This document shows positions 1 through 8,086 of a DNA stretch of 64,000 nucleotides, in pieces (within the stretch, counting starts at the first letter, position 1; each line of letters begins with the position of its first letter). Under the pieces are notes generated by a model. The model saw only the letters and a list, made by a program, of their open reading frames with translations. It did not search any database and was not told the origin of the DNA. Position numbers and translations under genes: made by a program. Source of the stretch: Ascidiaceihabitans sp. (lineage in GTDB: Bacteria > Pseudomonadota > Alphaproteobacteria > Rhodobacterales > Rhodobacteraceae); contig JAPKAB010000010.1 of NCBI GenBank assembly GCA_028825475.1, positions 1 to 64,000 of the forward strand. The letters are read 5' to 3'.

Positions 1-946
1 ATGTCGACCCGATTTGATCGTTCAATGTTTGCGATATGTGGTTTGGCAGCGCCCCGACATAGCGAGACAGTTTCTGCAACGAAAGATTTGGATCCAGATA
101 AAGAGCATCCTGTTGCATAGATTTTTCGATCCGTGCGGCGAGTGATTCCATATGGTCTTTGCTGAGTGCTGAACGCGAGTATTTGTCCGAAATCTCTGCA
201 GTTTCTTTAATATGCGTTGCCGGAGGTGGCGTTAGGGATGCAAATATATTCAGAAATATCAGCACTCCTGCAGCAAGTAGATAGAAAAGCACTGGTTCGA
301 AGGGGGGGGCTTTACCAAAGTTTTCGCCGGTAAAGCCAATCGTGCCCGCGCCCCACAAGGCGACAAGAAACCCCATGAACCAATTAACCCAGCGAAGATC
401 GCGCTGATCTATATTTGAATGGATTGTGCGTAGTGTTTCACGGTAGCTGCGTAAACGCCTTATCGTTGCGATTAGATATGCCAGCGACGCGATTGGCCAG
501 AGTAGGATTAGGGCAAAGGCAGTAAAGGCCAGTATATTCGGGGCAATGTCGGTTGGCAGGTCGCCCTCAATCAACATGGTTGTTTTGGCATCTATAGGTA
601 AAAGCCAAAATCCTATTGTTACGATGCACCCAGTCAAAGGTAGAAAACTGTCGCGCGATTTAAAGGGTATTGGATCAAGCTCGGGCGATTTGGCGACCAC
701 ATAATAAAAGATGGCGGGCGCAAGTGTTAACAGCATGATCAAAATTGCTGGAAAGTAGAAGAGGTATAGAGCTGGGGCAAACGCTGTAATCAATGGTAGC
801 GAGAATACCCCTGCAAAGACGCAATACACCAATCTAAGATAAAGGCGGGAACTTTTACATCCACTACCCACAGCGATCGATGTTAGACCAGCAATAGCGA
901 TCCCCAAGCAGATACCAGAAAGAACAAGTGTAGCGTCAGTTTGCAT
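1..946 (-). CDS. Membrane-anchored AraC-family transcriptional regulator (C-terminally truncated by window edge)
   Basis: The reading frame is open from an ATG at 946 down to base 1 with no stop, giving 315 codons, so the C-terminus lies outside the window. Translation by eye shows about seven hydrophobic segments in the first ~220 residues (the first right at the N-terminus, the last around FYLLAAGVLIFLNIFASL). A soluble linker follows, then the beginning of an AraC-type helix-turn-helix: LDPNLSLQKLSRYVGALPNH, resembling the family pattern 'LsL..LA..lg.s.nyLS'. Regulators with a multi-TM sensor and a C-terminal AraC domain usually sense a membrane or external cue and control a neighbour. The divergent membrane protein at 1084 is the obvious candidate. 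The second HTH of the domain is not visible. The family call is fairly safe; ligand and target are unknown. Confidence 0.75.
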   Translation of the reverse strand, partial: MQTDATLVLSGICLGIAIAGLTSIAVGSGCKSSRLYLRLVYCVFAGVFSLPLITAFAPALYLFYFPAILIMLLTLAPAIFYYVVAKSPELDPIPFKSRDSFLPLTGCIVTIGFWLLPIDAKTTMLIEGDLPTDIAPNILAFTAFALILLWPIASLAYLIATIRRLRSYRETLRTIHSNIDQRDLRWVNWFMGFLVALWGAGTIGFTGENFGKAPPFEPVLFYLLAAGVLIFLNIFASLTPPPATHIKETAEISDKYSRSALSKDHMESLAARIEKSMQQDALYLDPNLSLQKLSRYVGALPNHISQTLNDQIGST

Positions 947-991
947 ATCTAATCGTATGCCAGTTTGCTTGATCTAATCAATCGAACAAGG

Positions 992-1013
992 GTCCGCGCC
1001 GTCCCGCGCGGAC
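992..1013. promoter_or_regulatory. GC-rich inverted repeat in divergent intergenic region
   Basis: GTCCGCGC at 992-999 is matched perfectly by GCGCGGAC at 1006-1013 across a 6-nt spacer. It lies in the AT-rich 137-bp gap between the divergent AraC-type regulator and the membrane protein. It could be an operator or an RNA hairpin. No T-tract follows on either strand, so it is not a typical terminator. The function is inferred from position only. Confidence 0.35.
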
Positions 1014-1083
1014 GACAGTCGGTGAATTAGACATCAGTATGGTCAGAAAGGGCCTGATCGGTTCAACAATGAAGGAATGACTG

Positions 1084-1764
1084 ATGATCTATTTTGATAC
1101 GCTCGCACTTGGTGTCCATGTTGCGTTTGGGAGTGTGGCCGTTCTCATGGGCGCAATTGCATTTGCTGTGCGCAAAGGTGGCAAAAGTCATATCAAGGCA
1201 GGGCGTGCTTTTGCGATTTGCATGGGAGTGTGTTCGGTTTTCGGTGGTGTGATTGGCCTCCTAAAGTTCGAGACATTTTACATCACGTTTCACGCTGGGA
1301 TCCTTGGGGCAACCTTGGTCACAAGCGGTTGGTTAATGGCGCGGGCACAGCCACATGGATTGTGGTTCTTTGCAACGGCATTTGTAAACGCAGTCAATGT
1401 TGTAGCACTCGCATGTGTTGGCGCGTACGCTATGTCGCAGGCTGGTGGTGTGCTATTCGGTTTTGAGGCGGCGAACTATCTGTTCCTATGTGTGTTAGCG
1501 AGTGTTGCGTTAATTGGTGATTTGTTTGTTTTGTTGCAAACAGCCCCATCAAAAAAGCATCGCGTTTCACAGCATATCCTGCGTATGTGCATCGGTTTCT
1601 TTATCGCAGCGGGATCAGCGTTCACTGGTCCGGGCCAAAATGCGTTTCCTGAGGTCATCAGGAAATCGGGCATACTTTCGGTTCCAGAGCCGTTGATTTT
1701 TGTTCTTATGGTCTTCTGGCTTGTGCGCACATTGTTTTGGAATGCGCGCACACCATTACGCTAG
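1084..1764 (+). CDS. DUF2306-like integral membrane protein
   Basis: 226 residues with about seven hydrophobic segments and almost no soluble domain. The N-terminal block (G-HVAFG near residues 10-16, HIKAGR near 36-41) resembles the DUF2306 family pattern of a His in the first helix and a short 'H..xGr' loop; the family has no firmly assigned function. The ATG at 1084 follows AAGGA (1072-1076) at normal spacing. It is divergent from the membrane-bound AraC-type regulator, which probably controls it. Its stop overlaps the stop of the convergent gene at 1761 by four bases (CTAG). The membrane location is clear; the family assignment is by resemblance only. Confidence 0.6.
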   Translation: MIYFDTLALGVHVAFGSVAVLMGAIAFAVRKGGKSHIKAGRAFAICMGVCSVFGGVIGLLKFETFYITFHAGILGATLVTSGWLMARAQPHGLWFFATAFVNAVNVVALACVGAYAMSQAGGVLFGFEAANYLFLCVLASVALIGDLFVLLQTAPSKKHRVSQHILRMCIGFFIAAGSAFTGPGQNAFPEVIRKSGILSVPEPLIFVLMVFWLVRTLFWNARTPLR

Positions 1765-2159
1765 GCCTGAGCGGCTGCGTCGATCTCTTCGAATGTTTTG
1801 CGCGCGATGCGGAAACACTCAACGCCCTGTGGCACGCCACAATAAATGGCGATGACGTGGATGATCGCGCGAACTTCTTCTTTGGATACGCCGTTGGTGA
1901 TTGCGCCGTGCAGGTGTAACTCCCATTCATGCATTTTGCCCAAGGCACCGATCATAGACAGGTTCATCATCGAACGCGTTTTTGCATCGATGACATCGTC
2001 TCCCCAACCAAAACCCCAGCACCATGCAGTCATGGCTTCTTGAAAGGGGCGGGTAAAATCATCTGCGGCCGCCAAGTTGCCTTCGACGTATTCTGCGCCA
2101 AGGGTAGATTTGCGTTGTTCTAAACCCTTTAAAAATAGATCTTCGTCAAACGTGCTCAT
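1761..2159 (-). CDS. Carboxymuconolactone decarboxylase (CMD/PcaC) family protein
   Basis: 132 residues, the usual length for PcaC-type gamma-carboxymuconolactone decarboxylases. The central part has the family layout: WGFGWGDDVIDAKTRSMMNL, then a helix with E-LHLHGAITNGVSKEEVRAIIHV, then a C-terminal YCGVPQG-ECFRIA segment. True PcaC acts in the protocatechuate branch of the beta-ketoadipate pathway, but no other pca gene is nearby, so it may be a PcaC paralogue with another substrate. It lacks the CxxC pair of AhpD-type members. The ATG is at 2159. It runs convergently to the DUF2306-like gene and is followed by a tRNA. Confidence 0.75.
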   Translation of the reverse strand: MSTFDEDLFLKGLEQRKSTLGAEYVEGNLAAADDFTRPFQEAMTAWCWGFGWGDDVIDAKTRSMMNLSMIGALGKMHEWELHLHGAITNGVSKEEVRAIIHVIAIYCGVPQGVECFRIARKTFEEIDAAAQA

Positions 2160-2290
2160 GGTCCGTCCTTTTGTGTAAATTGTTAGGTTAAGGGTATCAG
2201 AATAGGGCCATTTGAAAAACCTTCGATTTTGTTGATTTGTTCGCTTGACGCGCCTGACATGTCGACCTATTACAGCCCCAACAATGCTGC

Positions 2291-2367
2291 GCGGTTGTAG
2301 CTCAGTTGGTTAGAGTATCGGCCTGTCACGCCGAGGGTCGCGGGTTCGAGTCCCGTCAACCGCGCCA
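2291..2367 (+). tRNA. tRNA-Asp (GTC), copy 1
   Basis: 77-nt cloverleaf with acceptor stem GCGGTTG/CAACCGC, D-stem GCTC/GAGT, anticodon stem TCGGC/GCCGA around loop CTGTCAC (anticodon GTC), T-arm GCGGG-TTCGAGT-CCCGT, discriminator G and an encoded CCA. It is identical to the copy at 5025-5101. Confidence 0.97.
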
Positions 2368-2461
2368 TTGTTAAACATCCCCATATAATGCCAATTTACA
2401 CTCAAAAAGCTGATTTTTCAGTTGATTATTGCAAATTGTTGATCTACTCACCCTGTAAATA

Positions 2462-2473
2462 GTTAGCGCTAAC
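2462..2473. promoter_or_regulatory. LacI-type operator palindrome upstream of edd-eda
   Basis: GTTAGCGCTAAC is a perfect 12-bp palindrome with the central CG typical of LacI/GalR-family operators. It ends 24 bp before the edd ATG, a position suited to repression. A near-identical site (GTTTGCGCTAAC, 11 of 12 bases) lies at 49986-49997, 22 bp before zwf. Including the shared 3' flank, 16 of 18 bases agree. The regulator itself is not in the window. Confidence 0.65.
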
Positions 2474-2497
2474 ATAAATTGCTAAGGTGAATCCAAA

Positions 2498-4306
2498 ATG
2501 CCGATACATGCTACACTAAAATCCGTGACCGATAGAATTGTTGCCCGCAGCGCGACAAGCCGTGGCCAATATATGGCTCGTATGAAAGCGGCGCAGACAA
2601 AGGGCCCTTCACGCGGTCACTTGTCTTGCAGTGGTCAGGCCCACGCATTTGCCGCTTCAGGTGAGGATCAGGACGAGTTGGCGACCGGTATTGGTGGCAA
2701 CCTTGGCATCGTCACAGCCTTTAACGACATGCTTTCTGCGCACCAACCTTTTGAGCACTTTCCGGCAGTGATGCGCGAAGCTGCGCGTTCAGTTGGTGGC
2801 ACCGCACAGGTTGCAGGCGGAGTGCCGGCAATGTGTGACGGCGTCACGCAGGGCGAGGCGGGCATGGAGCTTAGCTTGTTTTCACGTGATTTGATCGCAA
2901 TGGCCGCGGGCATCGCGCTAAGCCACAACACCTTTGATGCGGCCACATATTTAGGTGTCTGCGACAAGATCGTTCCAGGTTTGGTCATTGGCGCTCAAGC
3001 ATTCGGTCACTTGCCAGCCGTCTTTGTTCCTGCGGGGCCAATGACCAGTGGTTTGGCAAATGATGATAAAGCCATGGTACGTCAGAAATTCGCTGCAGGC
3101 GAAGTTGGCCGTGACGCATTGATGAAGGCCGAAATGGCAGCATACCACGGTCCGGGTACATGTACCTTCTATGGCACAGCCAACACCAACCAGATGTTGA
3201 TGGAATTCATGGGCCTTCATTTGCCCGGTTCCAGCTTTGTTACGCCTAACACTGAAATGCGCGCTGCATTGACAGCCGAGGGTGCAAAACGCGCACTTTC
3301 GCTAAGTGCGTTGGGCGACAACTATACCCCTGTGTGTGAGATCCTCGACGAAAAAGCCTATGTAAACGGCATCGTTGGCTTGATGGCGACAGGTGGATCA
3401 ACCAACCTGTTGATCCACTTGGTGGCTATGGCGCGTGCGGGTGGCATCGTCCTAGATTGGGAAGACTTCTCTGAAATCTCTGATTTGGTGCCATTGTTGG
3501 CACGTGTGTATCCAAACGGTTTGGCAGACGTGAACCACTTCCACGCAGCTGGCGGTTTGGGATACTTGATTGGCGAATTGCTACGCGGTGGCATGCTGCA
3601 CCCAGATACAAAAACTATCGCTGGTGTTGGTCTGCATCACTATACCCAAGAGCCGTTCATGGAGAATGGCGAATTGGTATGGCGCGAGGGCACATCCGTG
3701 AGCCTGAATGCTAAGATCATCAGCACGCTAGAAGAACCGTTCCAAGAAACAGGTGGCCTTAAGCGGTTGTCTGGTTCCCTTGGTACCGGCGTTATGAAGA
3801 TTTCTGCCGTGGCCCCAGAGCACCGTGTGATCGAAGCGCCAGCGCGCGTGTTCCACGGTCAAGATGAAGTAAAAGCCGCGTTTAAAGCAGGTGAGTTCAC
3901 TGGTGACGCAATCGTTGTTGTGCGTTTCCAAGGCCCGAAAGCCAACGGTATGCCAGAGCTGCACAGCCTGACACCAATGCTGGCGATCCTTCAGGGCCAA
4001 GCCAAAAAGGTTGCATTGGTCACGGATGGACGCATGTCTGGTGCATCTGGTAAGGTGCCTGCTGCAATTCACGTGTGCCCAGAAGCCCTAGACGGTGGGC
4101 CAATCGCCTACATCAACGACGGCGACATGCTGCGTGTTGATGCGGTTGAGGGCACATTGGAAATCCTGACCGAGGGTGCGCTGGAACGTGCCCCTGCACA
4201 GGTTGATCTCACTGCGAACCAGGCTGGTACTGGTCGCGAAATGTTCGAAGTGTTTCGTTCTGCTGTTGGTCCTGCTGAAGCAGGCGCCAGCGTATTTGGA
4301 GTTTAA
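2498..4306 (+). CDS. edd: Phosphogluconate dehydratase (Entner-Doudoroff)
   Basis: 602 residues, normal length for Edd of the IlvD/Edd family. It dehydrates 6-phosphogluconate to 2-keto-3-deoxy-6-phosphogluconate in the cytoplasm using a [4Fe-4S] cluster. Recognisable family blocks are FNDMLSAHQPFEHFP near the N-terminus, MCDGVTQGEAGMELSLFSRD around 110-130, MATGGSTNLLIHL mid-protein and TDGRMSGASGKVPAAIHV in the C-terminal part. The ATG at 2498 is preceded by AAGGTG. A LacI-type palindrome ends 24 bp upstream, so the operon is probably repressed in the absence of its inducer. eda follows after only three bases. The whole operon lies between two identical tRNA-Asp genes. Confidence 0.96.
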   Translation: MPIHATLKSVTDRIVARSATSRGQYMARMKAAQTKGPSRGHLSCSGQAHAFAASGEDQDELATGIGGNLGIVTAFNDMLSAHQPFEHFPAVMREAARSVGGTAQVAGGVPAMCDGVTQGEAGMELSLFSRDLIAMAAGIALSHNTFDAATYLGVCDKIVPGLVIGAQAFGHLPAVFVPAGPMTSGLANDDKAMVRQKFAAGEVGRDALMKAEMAAYHGPGTCTFYGTANTNQMLMEFMGLHLPGSSFVTPNTEMRAALTAEGAKRALSLSALGDNYTPVCEILDEKAYVNGIVGLMATGGSTNLLIHLVAMARAGGIVLDWEDFSEISDLVPLLARVYPNGLADVNHFHAAGGLGYLIGELLRGGMLHPDTKTIAGVGLHHYTQEPFMENGELVWREGTSVSLNAKIISTLEEPFQETGGLKRLSGSLGTGVMKISAVAPEHRVIEAPARVFHGQDEVKAAFKAGEFTGDAIVVVRFQGPKANGMPELHSLTPMLAILQGQAKKVALVTDGRMSGASGKVPAAIHVCPEALDGGPIAYINDGDMLRVDAVEGTLEILTEGALERAPAQVDLTANQAGTGREMFEVFRSAVGPAEAGASVFGV

Positions 4307-4309
4307 GAT

Positions 4310-4951
4310 ATGACTGTTCAATCCCGTTCTGCTGGTACACGCGCCTTATGTGAATTGGCCCCAATCATCCCTGTGTTGGTTGTCCATGATGTTGCACATG
4401 CTGTTCCATTGGCCGAGGCACTGGTGCGGGGCGGTTTGCCGGTTCTTGAGGTTACATTGCGTACACCTGCGGCACTTGATGTGATTGCTGCTATGGCGAC
4501 TGTTAAAGGTGGCCATGTTGGGGCAGGGACATTGATTACACCTGCAGACGTTGCCGCGGCTAAAGCGGCTGGCGCAACATTTGGTGTGTCACCAGGTGCA
4601 ACAGATACATTGCTAGACGCATGTGAAGCGGCTGAGTTGCCAATCTTGCCGGGTGCTGCTTCTGCGTCTGAAGCGATGCGTCTTCTAGAGCGTGGCTATG
4701 ATATGCTTAAGTTCTTCCCAGCTGAGGCTGCGGGTGGCGTTGATGCGATCAAAGGCATTGGTGGTCCACTTCCACAGATTTCCTTCTGCCCAACCGGCGG
4801 CATCAACCCAACAAACGCCCCTAAGTATTTGGCGCTGTCCAATGTTGTATGTGCTGGCGGCAGCTGGGTTGCACCAAACGATTTGGTCAACGCTGGAAAA
4901 TGGGATGAGATCGAAGAATTGGCGCGTCAAGCTAGCGGTCTATCACGCTGA
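4310..4951 (+). CDS. eda: 2-dehydro-3-deoxy-phosphogluconate (KDPG) aldolase
   Basis: 213-residue class I aldolase that cleaves KDPG to pyruvate and glyceraldehyde-3-phosphate, the last Entner-Doudoroff step. Visible motifs are the catalytic Glu segment LEVTLRTP, GAGTLITP, GVSPGATD, LPILPGAAS and the Schiff-base lysine in MLKFFPAE. The C-terminal phosphate-binding part reads FCPTGGINP and VCAGGSW. It starts three bases after edd, so the two are translated from one mRNA. An 18-nt-loop hairpin follows (4964-5001) and then the second tRNA-Asp. Confidence 0.96.
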   Translation: MTVQSRSAGTRALCELAPIIPVLVVHDVAHAVPLAEALVRGGLPVLEVTLRTPAALDVIAAMATVKGGHVGAGTLITPADVAAAKAAGATFGVSPGATDTLLDACEAAELPILPGAASASEAMRLLERGYDMLKFFPAEAAGGVDAIKGIGGPLPQISFCPTGGINPTNAPKYLALSNVVCAGGSWVAPNDLVNAGKWDEIEELARQASGLSR

Positions 4952-4963
4952 TCTGAATGAATT

Positions 4964-5001
4964 TTCACAGGGGTATCATTTGTTATTGACGCCCCTGTGA
5001 A
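4964..5001 (+). terminator. Hairpin after eda (terminator or processing site)
   Basis: TTCACAGGGG (4964-4973) pairs perfectly with CCCCTGTGAA (4992-5001) across an 18-nt loop. A second small hairpin (GGCGG/CCGCC, 5002-5017) follows just before the tRNA-Asp. There is no T-tract, so this may be a Rho-dependent end or an mRNA/tRNA processing element rather than a classical intrinsic terminator. Confidence 0.45.
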
Positions 5002-5024
5002 GGCGGTCTATTCCGCCCGTATGC

Positions 5025-5101
5025 GCGGTTGTAGCTCAGTTGGTTAGAGTATCGGCCTGTCACGCCGAGGGTCGCGGGTTCGAGTCCCGTCAACCGCGCC
5101 A
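5025..5101 (+). tRNA. tRNA-Asp (GTC), copy 2
   Basis: All 77 bases, including the encoded CCA, are identical to the copy at 2291-2367, with the same anticodon GTC. Both copies are on the + strand, so they form a direct repeat around edd-eda. Flanks differ apart from a TGC just before the 5' end. Confidence 0.97.
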
Positions 5102-5202
5102 CTTTCCCAATATTGGTTTAAAAGTGGCGCACCTACGCGCAGTTCTCTTAAATATCAACGTGTTATGAAGTTGGGGTCAGTCCCCAACTCCGTTTTTATG
5201 TC

Positions 5203-6573
5203 CTAAGTCAAAGCGTCCAAGATGCGTGCCCATGAGCGCATGCCATGGTGGAAGCTGGAAAGGTCATATTTTTCATTTGGTGAATGGATGGCATCATCGT
5301 CTTTGCCAAACCCAACCAACATCGGTGTCGTGCCTAAGATGTTTTGGAAGTGCCCCGCGATAGGGATTGAACCACCACATCCAACATAGGCAGCTTGAAC
5401 ACCCCATTCTGTTGTCAGTGCCGCGCGTGCTTGTTCAAAGGCAGGGGCAGTGGTTTCGGTTATTGACGCGCGGCCAGAGCTGTGGCCGTGAAACTCTACG
5501 CTGCAGTCTTCTGGCAGTTGGTCCTGTACCATTTGGCGGAAGTTGGCACGAATGGCGTCTGGATCTTGATCCCCGACCAAACGAAAGCTGATCTTGGCGT
5601 TTGCTTTTGATGGCAGCACCGTTTTGAAGCCGTCACCAGTATAGCCACCCCAGATACCGTTCACTTCGCAGGTTGGGCGTGACCAGATCATTTCAAGCGG
5701 TGTGCGATCCTGTTCGCCCGCTGGTTTGGACAGCCCGACATCACCCAAGAAGGTGGCATGATCAAACGCGAGGCCCTGCCACTGTGCTTCCAATTCGTCG
5801 GAAAGGTCTTGAACGCCATCGTAGAAGTTAGGGATTGTTACGCGCCCGTTTTCGTCGTGAAGGGATGCAACGACATTGGACATTACGCGGATCGGATTCA
5901 TCGCGATCCCGCCGTACATGCCCGAATGTAGGTCCAATGTAGGGCCAGTGATGGTGAATTCTTCGCCCAGTAGACCGCGCAACATGGTTACGATTGCGGG
6001 TGTTTTGCTTTCAAACAGGCCCGTGTCACAGATCAGTGCAATGTCGGCGCGCAGCTCATCCGCGTTTTCGTGCATAAAGGGCACAAGGCTTGGGGATCCT
6101 GACTCTTCTTCGCCCTCAAAGAAGAACGTGATGCGGCACGGTAGGGTGCCATTCACTTCTTTCCACGCACGGCAGGCTTCGACAAATGTCATCAACTGAC
6201 CTTTGTCATCGGATGAACCGCGACCGCGAATAACCTTGCCTTTGGCGGTGTCTTCGATCTGTGGGTCAAACGGATCGTTGTCCCAAAGATCAAGCGGATC
6301 AACGGGTTGTACATCATAGTGTCCATAGAAAAGTATGTGTGGCCCTTCGCCCTCTACATGTCCAACCACCATTGGATGGCCCGGTGTTTGGCGTTTTGTG
6401 GCCGGGACGCCGAGGCTTTGAAGGTCTGCGACCAACCAGTCAGCTGCCGTTTGGCAGTGATCTGCAAAAGCTGGATCGGTCGAAATTGATGGAATGCGCA
6501 ACAGTTCCAACAAGCGTTCTGTGGCGTCTGGAAGATCGGCATCGATCTTGGAAAGGACTTTATCTAGGCTCAT
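5203..6573 (-). CDS. M20 family metallo-dipeptidase
   Basis: 456 residues, typical of the dizinc M20 'dipeptidase' (carnosinase/DapE-like) group. Metal-binding motifs appear in order: GHYDVQPVDP (His and Asp ligands), RGSSDDKGQL (bridging Asp), EGEEESGSPS (general-base Glu and ligand Glu), CDTG (Asp ligand), and a late GFGKDDDAIHSPNE with the last His. The middle part (HSGMYGG...MNPI to the inserted dimerisation domain) has the usual order. It probably hydrolyses cytoplasmic dipeptides or N-acyl amino acids; the substrate cannot be read from sequence. The ATG is at 6573. It is divergent from hemA, so both promoters sit in the 178-bp gap. Confidence 0.88.
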   Translation of the reverse strand: MSLDKVLSKIDADLPDATERLLELLRIPSISTDPAFADHCQTAADWLVADLQSLGVPATKRQTPGHPMVVGHVEGEGPHILFYGHYDVQPVDPLDLWDNDPFDPQIEDTAKGKVIRGRGSSDDKGQLMTFVEACRAWKEVNGTLPCRITFFFEGEEESGSPSLVPFMHENADELRADIALICDTGLFESKTPAIVTMLRGLLGEEFTITGPTLDLHSGMYGGIAMNPIRVMSNVVASLHDENGRVTIPNFYDGVQDLSDELEAQWQGLAFDHATFLGDVGLSKPAGEQDRTPLEMIWSRPTCEVNGIWGGYTGDGFKTVLPSKANAKISFRLVGDQDPDAIRANFRQMVQDQLPEDCSVEFHGHSSGRASITETTAPAFEQARAALTTEWGVQAAYVGCGGSIPIAGHFQNILGTTPMLVGFGKDDDAIHSPNEKYDLSSFHHGMRSWARILDALT

Positions 6574-6673
6574 GGAAAGGCTCCGAATATTGGAATGAGG
6601 GCTTATTTAGAAGGCAGCGTATATGCTGCAAACTTGCTGTCTAGCCCTAGCGCACAAGGCTGCGACCATCTGC

Positions 6674-6687
6674 GCACATTTATGTGC
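6674..6687. promoter_or_regulatory. Inverted repeat GCACAT-TT-ATGTGC upstream of hemA
   Basis: Perfect 6+6 inverted repeat with a 2-nt centre in the gap between the divergent dipeptidase gene and hemA. The size suits a dimeric regulator. I cannot match it to a known factor. Confidence 0.3.
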
Positions 6688-6712
6688 ATTGAATGGAAAG
6701 AAAAGAGGCTAT

Positions 6713-6729
6713 ATTAGAACGTATCTAAG
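6713..6729. promoter_or_regulatory. Candidate Irr box (iron control element) upstream of hemA
   Basis: ATTAGAACGTATCTAAG matches the alphaproteobacterial Irr-box consensus TTTAGAA-N3-TTCTAAA at 11 of 14 specified positions, and contains the perfect inverted repeat TTAGA-N5-TCTAA. It lies 22 bp before the TTG start of hemA. Irr is a haem- and iron-responsive regulator of haem synthesis genes in alphaproteobacteria. Binding here is inferred. Confidence 0.45.
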
Positions 6730-6751
6730 GAAGACAGCACGGAGCGATGTC

Positions 6752-7975
6752 TTGGACTATACTGAACAGTTAGATCTAGCGATTGAACGTTTGCACGAAG
6801 AAGGGCGCTACCGCACCTTCATCGATATTGAACGTCAAAAAGGTCAATTCCCTCATGCTGAGTGGACCCGTGAAGATGGGACTAAGAAAGATATAACTGT
6901 TTGGTGTGGTAATGATTATCTTGGCATGGGTCAAAACCCTGTCGTGATTAACGCGATGCACGAAGCCATTGATGCCACCGGTGCTGGCTCGGGCGGAACA
7001 CGCAATATTTCCGGCACGACCGTGTATCATAAGCGTCTTGAAGCTGAATTGGCTGACTTGCATGGCAAAGAAGCTGCTTTGCTTTTCACAAGTGCTTACA
7101 TCGCGAACGACGCGACCCTAAGCACTTTGCCCAAACTGTTTCCGGGCGCGATTATTTATTCAGATGCTTTGAACCACGCCTCAATGATTGAAGGCGTGCG
7201 CCGCAATGGTGGAGCAAAGCGTATCTTCCGTCACAATGATGTTGCGCACTTGCGCGAACTGTTGGCGGCTGATGACCCCGCTGCGCCGAAGATTATTGCG
7301 TTCGAATCAATCTATTCAATGGATGGCGATTTCGGTCCGATTGAAGCGATTTGTGACCTTGCGGACGAGTTTGGCGCGCTGACTTACATCGACGAAGTGC
7401 ACGCTGTGGGCATGTATGGCCCGCGCGGAGCAGGTGTTGCTGAGCGCGATGGCCTGATGCACCGCCTTGATATTATCAACGGTACATTGGCAAAAGCATA
7501 CGGCGTTATGGGCGGTTACATCGCCGCAAGTGCGAAAATGTGTGATGCTATCAGGTCTTACGCGCCGGGCTTTATCTTTACAACTTCGCTGCCACCAGCC
7601 GTTGCTGCGGGTGCTGCAGCGTCCGTGAAGCACCTGAAAACAGCCCAAGAGTTGCGCGACAGCCAACAACTGCAAGCTAAGATTTTAAAGTTACGCCTCA
7701 AAGGGTTAGGTCTGCCAATTATCGATCACGGTAGCCATATTGTCCCTGTGATGGTGGGCAACCCCGTCCACACTAAATTGCTGTCTGACATGCTGCTTGA
7801 AGAACACGGCATTTACGTTCAGCCGATCAACTTCCCAACCGTGCCACGTGGCACCGAGCGACTGCGTTTCACACCCTCGCCAGTCCATGGTCCGCTTGAA
7901 ATGGATGCTCTGGTCAAAGCAATGGACGCCCTGTGGTCCCACTGTGCGCTGAATCGTGCCGAATTAACGGGTTAG
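6752..7975 (+). CDS. hemA: 5-aminolevulinate synthase (TTG start)
   Basis: PLP enzyme condensing glycine and succinyl-CoA to 5-aminolevulinate, the first step of tetrapyrrole synthesis in alphaproteobacteria. The frame is open from an ATG at 6623, but the family N-terminus ([20 protein letters not shown]) begins at TTG 6752. This start has GGAG at 6741-6744 and gives 407 residues, the length I recall for Rhodobacter HemA. Motifs are [27 protein letters not shown], the EVHAVGMYG block binding the cofactor, and [13 protein letters not shown] with the PLP lysine. The gap to the divergent dipeptidase holds a candidate Irr box. HemB is encoded separately at 23839-24843. Confidence 0.93.
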   Translation: MDYTEQLDLAIERLHEEGRYRTFIDIERQKGQFPHAEWTREDGTKKDITVWCGNDYLGMGQNPVVINAMHEAIDATGAGSGGTRNISGTTVYHKRLEAELADLHGKEAALLFTSAYIANDATLSTLPKLFPGAIIYSDALNHASMIEGVRRNGGAKRIFRHNDVAHLRELLAADDPAAPKIIAFESIYSMDGDFGPIEAICDLADEFGALTYIDEVHAVGMYGPRGAGVAERDGLMHRLDIINGTLAKAYGVMGGYIAASAKMCDAIRSYAPGFIFTTSLPPAVAAGAAASVKHLKTAQELRDSQQLQAKILKLRLKGLGLPIIDHGSHIVPVMVGNPVHTKLLSDMLLEEHGIYVQPINFPTVPRGTERLRFTPSPVHGPLEMDALVKAMDALWSHCALNRAELTG

Positions 7976-8086
7976 AAGGCCTAAGTAGTGCAATTTACGT
8001 TGCGCTATGCTACATCTGCGCTAAGAAAAGAAGATACTCGAATCGTTGGGGCGAATTCGCGGTAAAATTTTTTATGGGGCAGGGTT

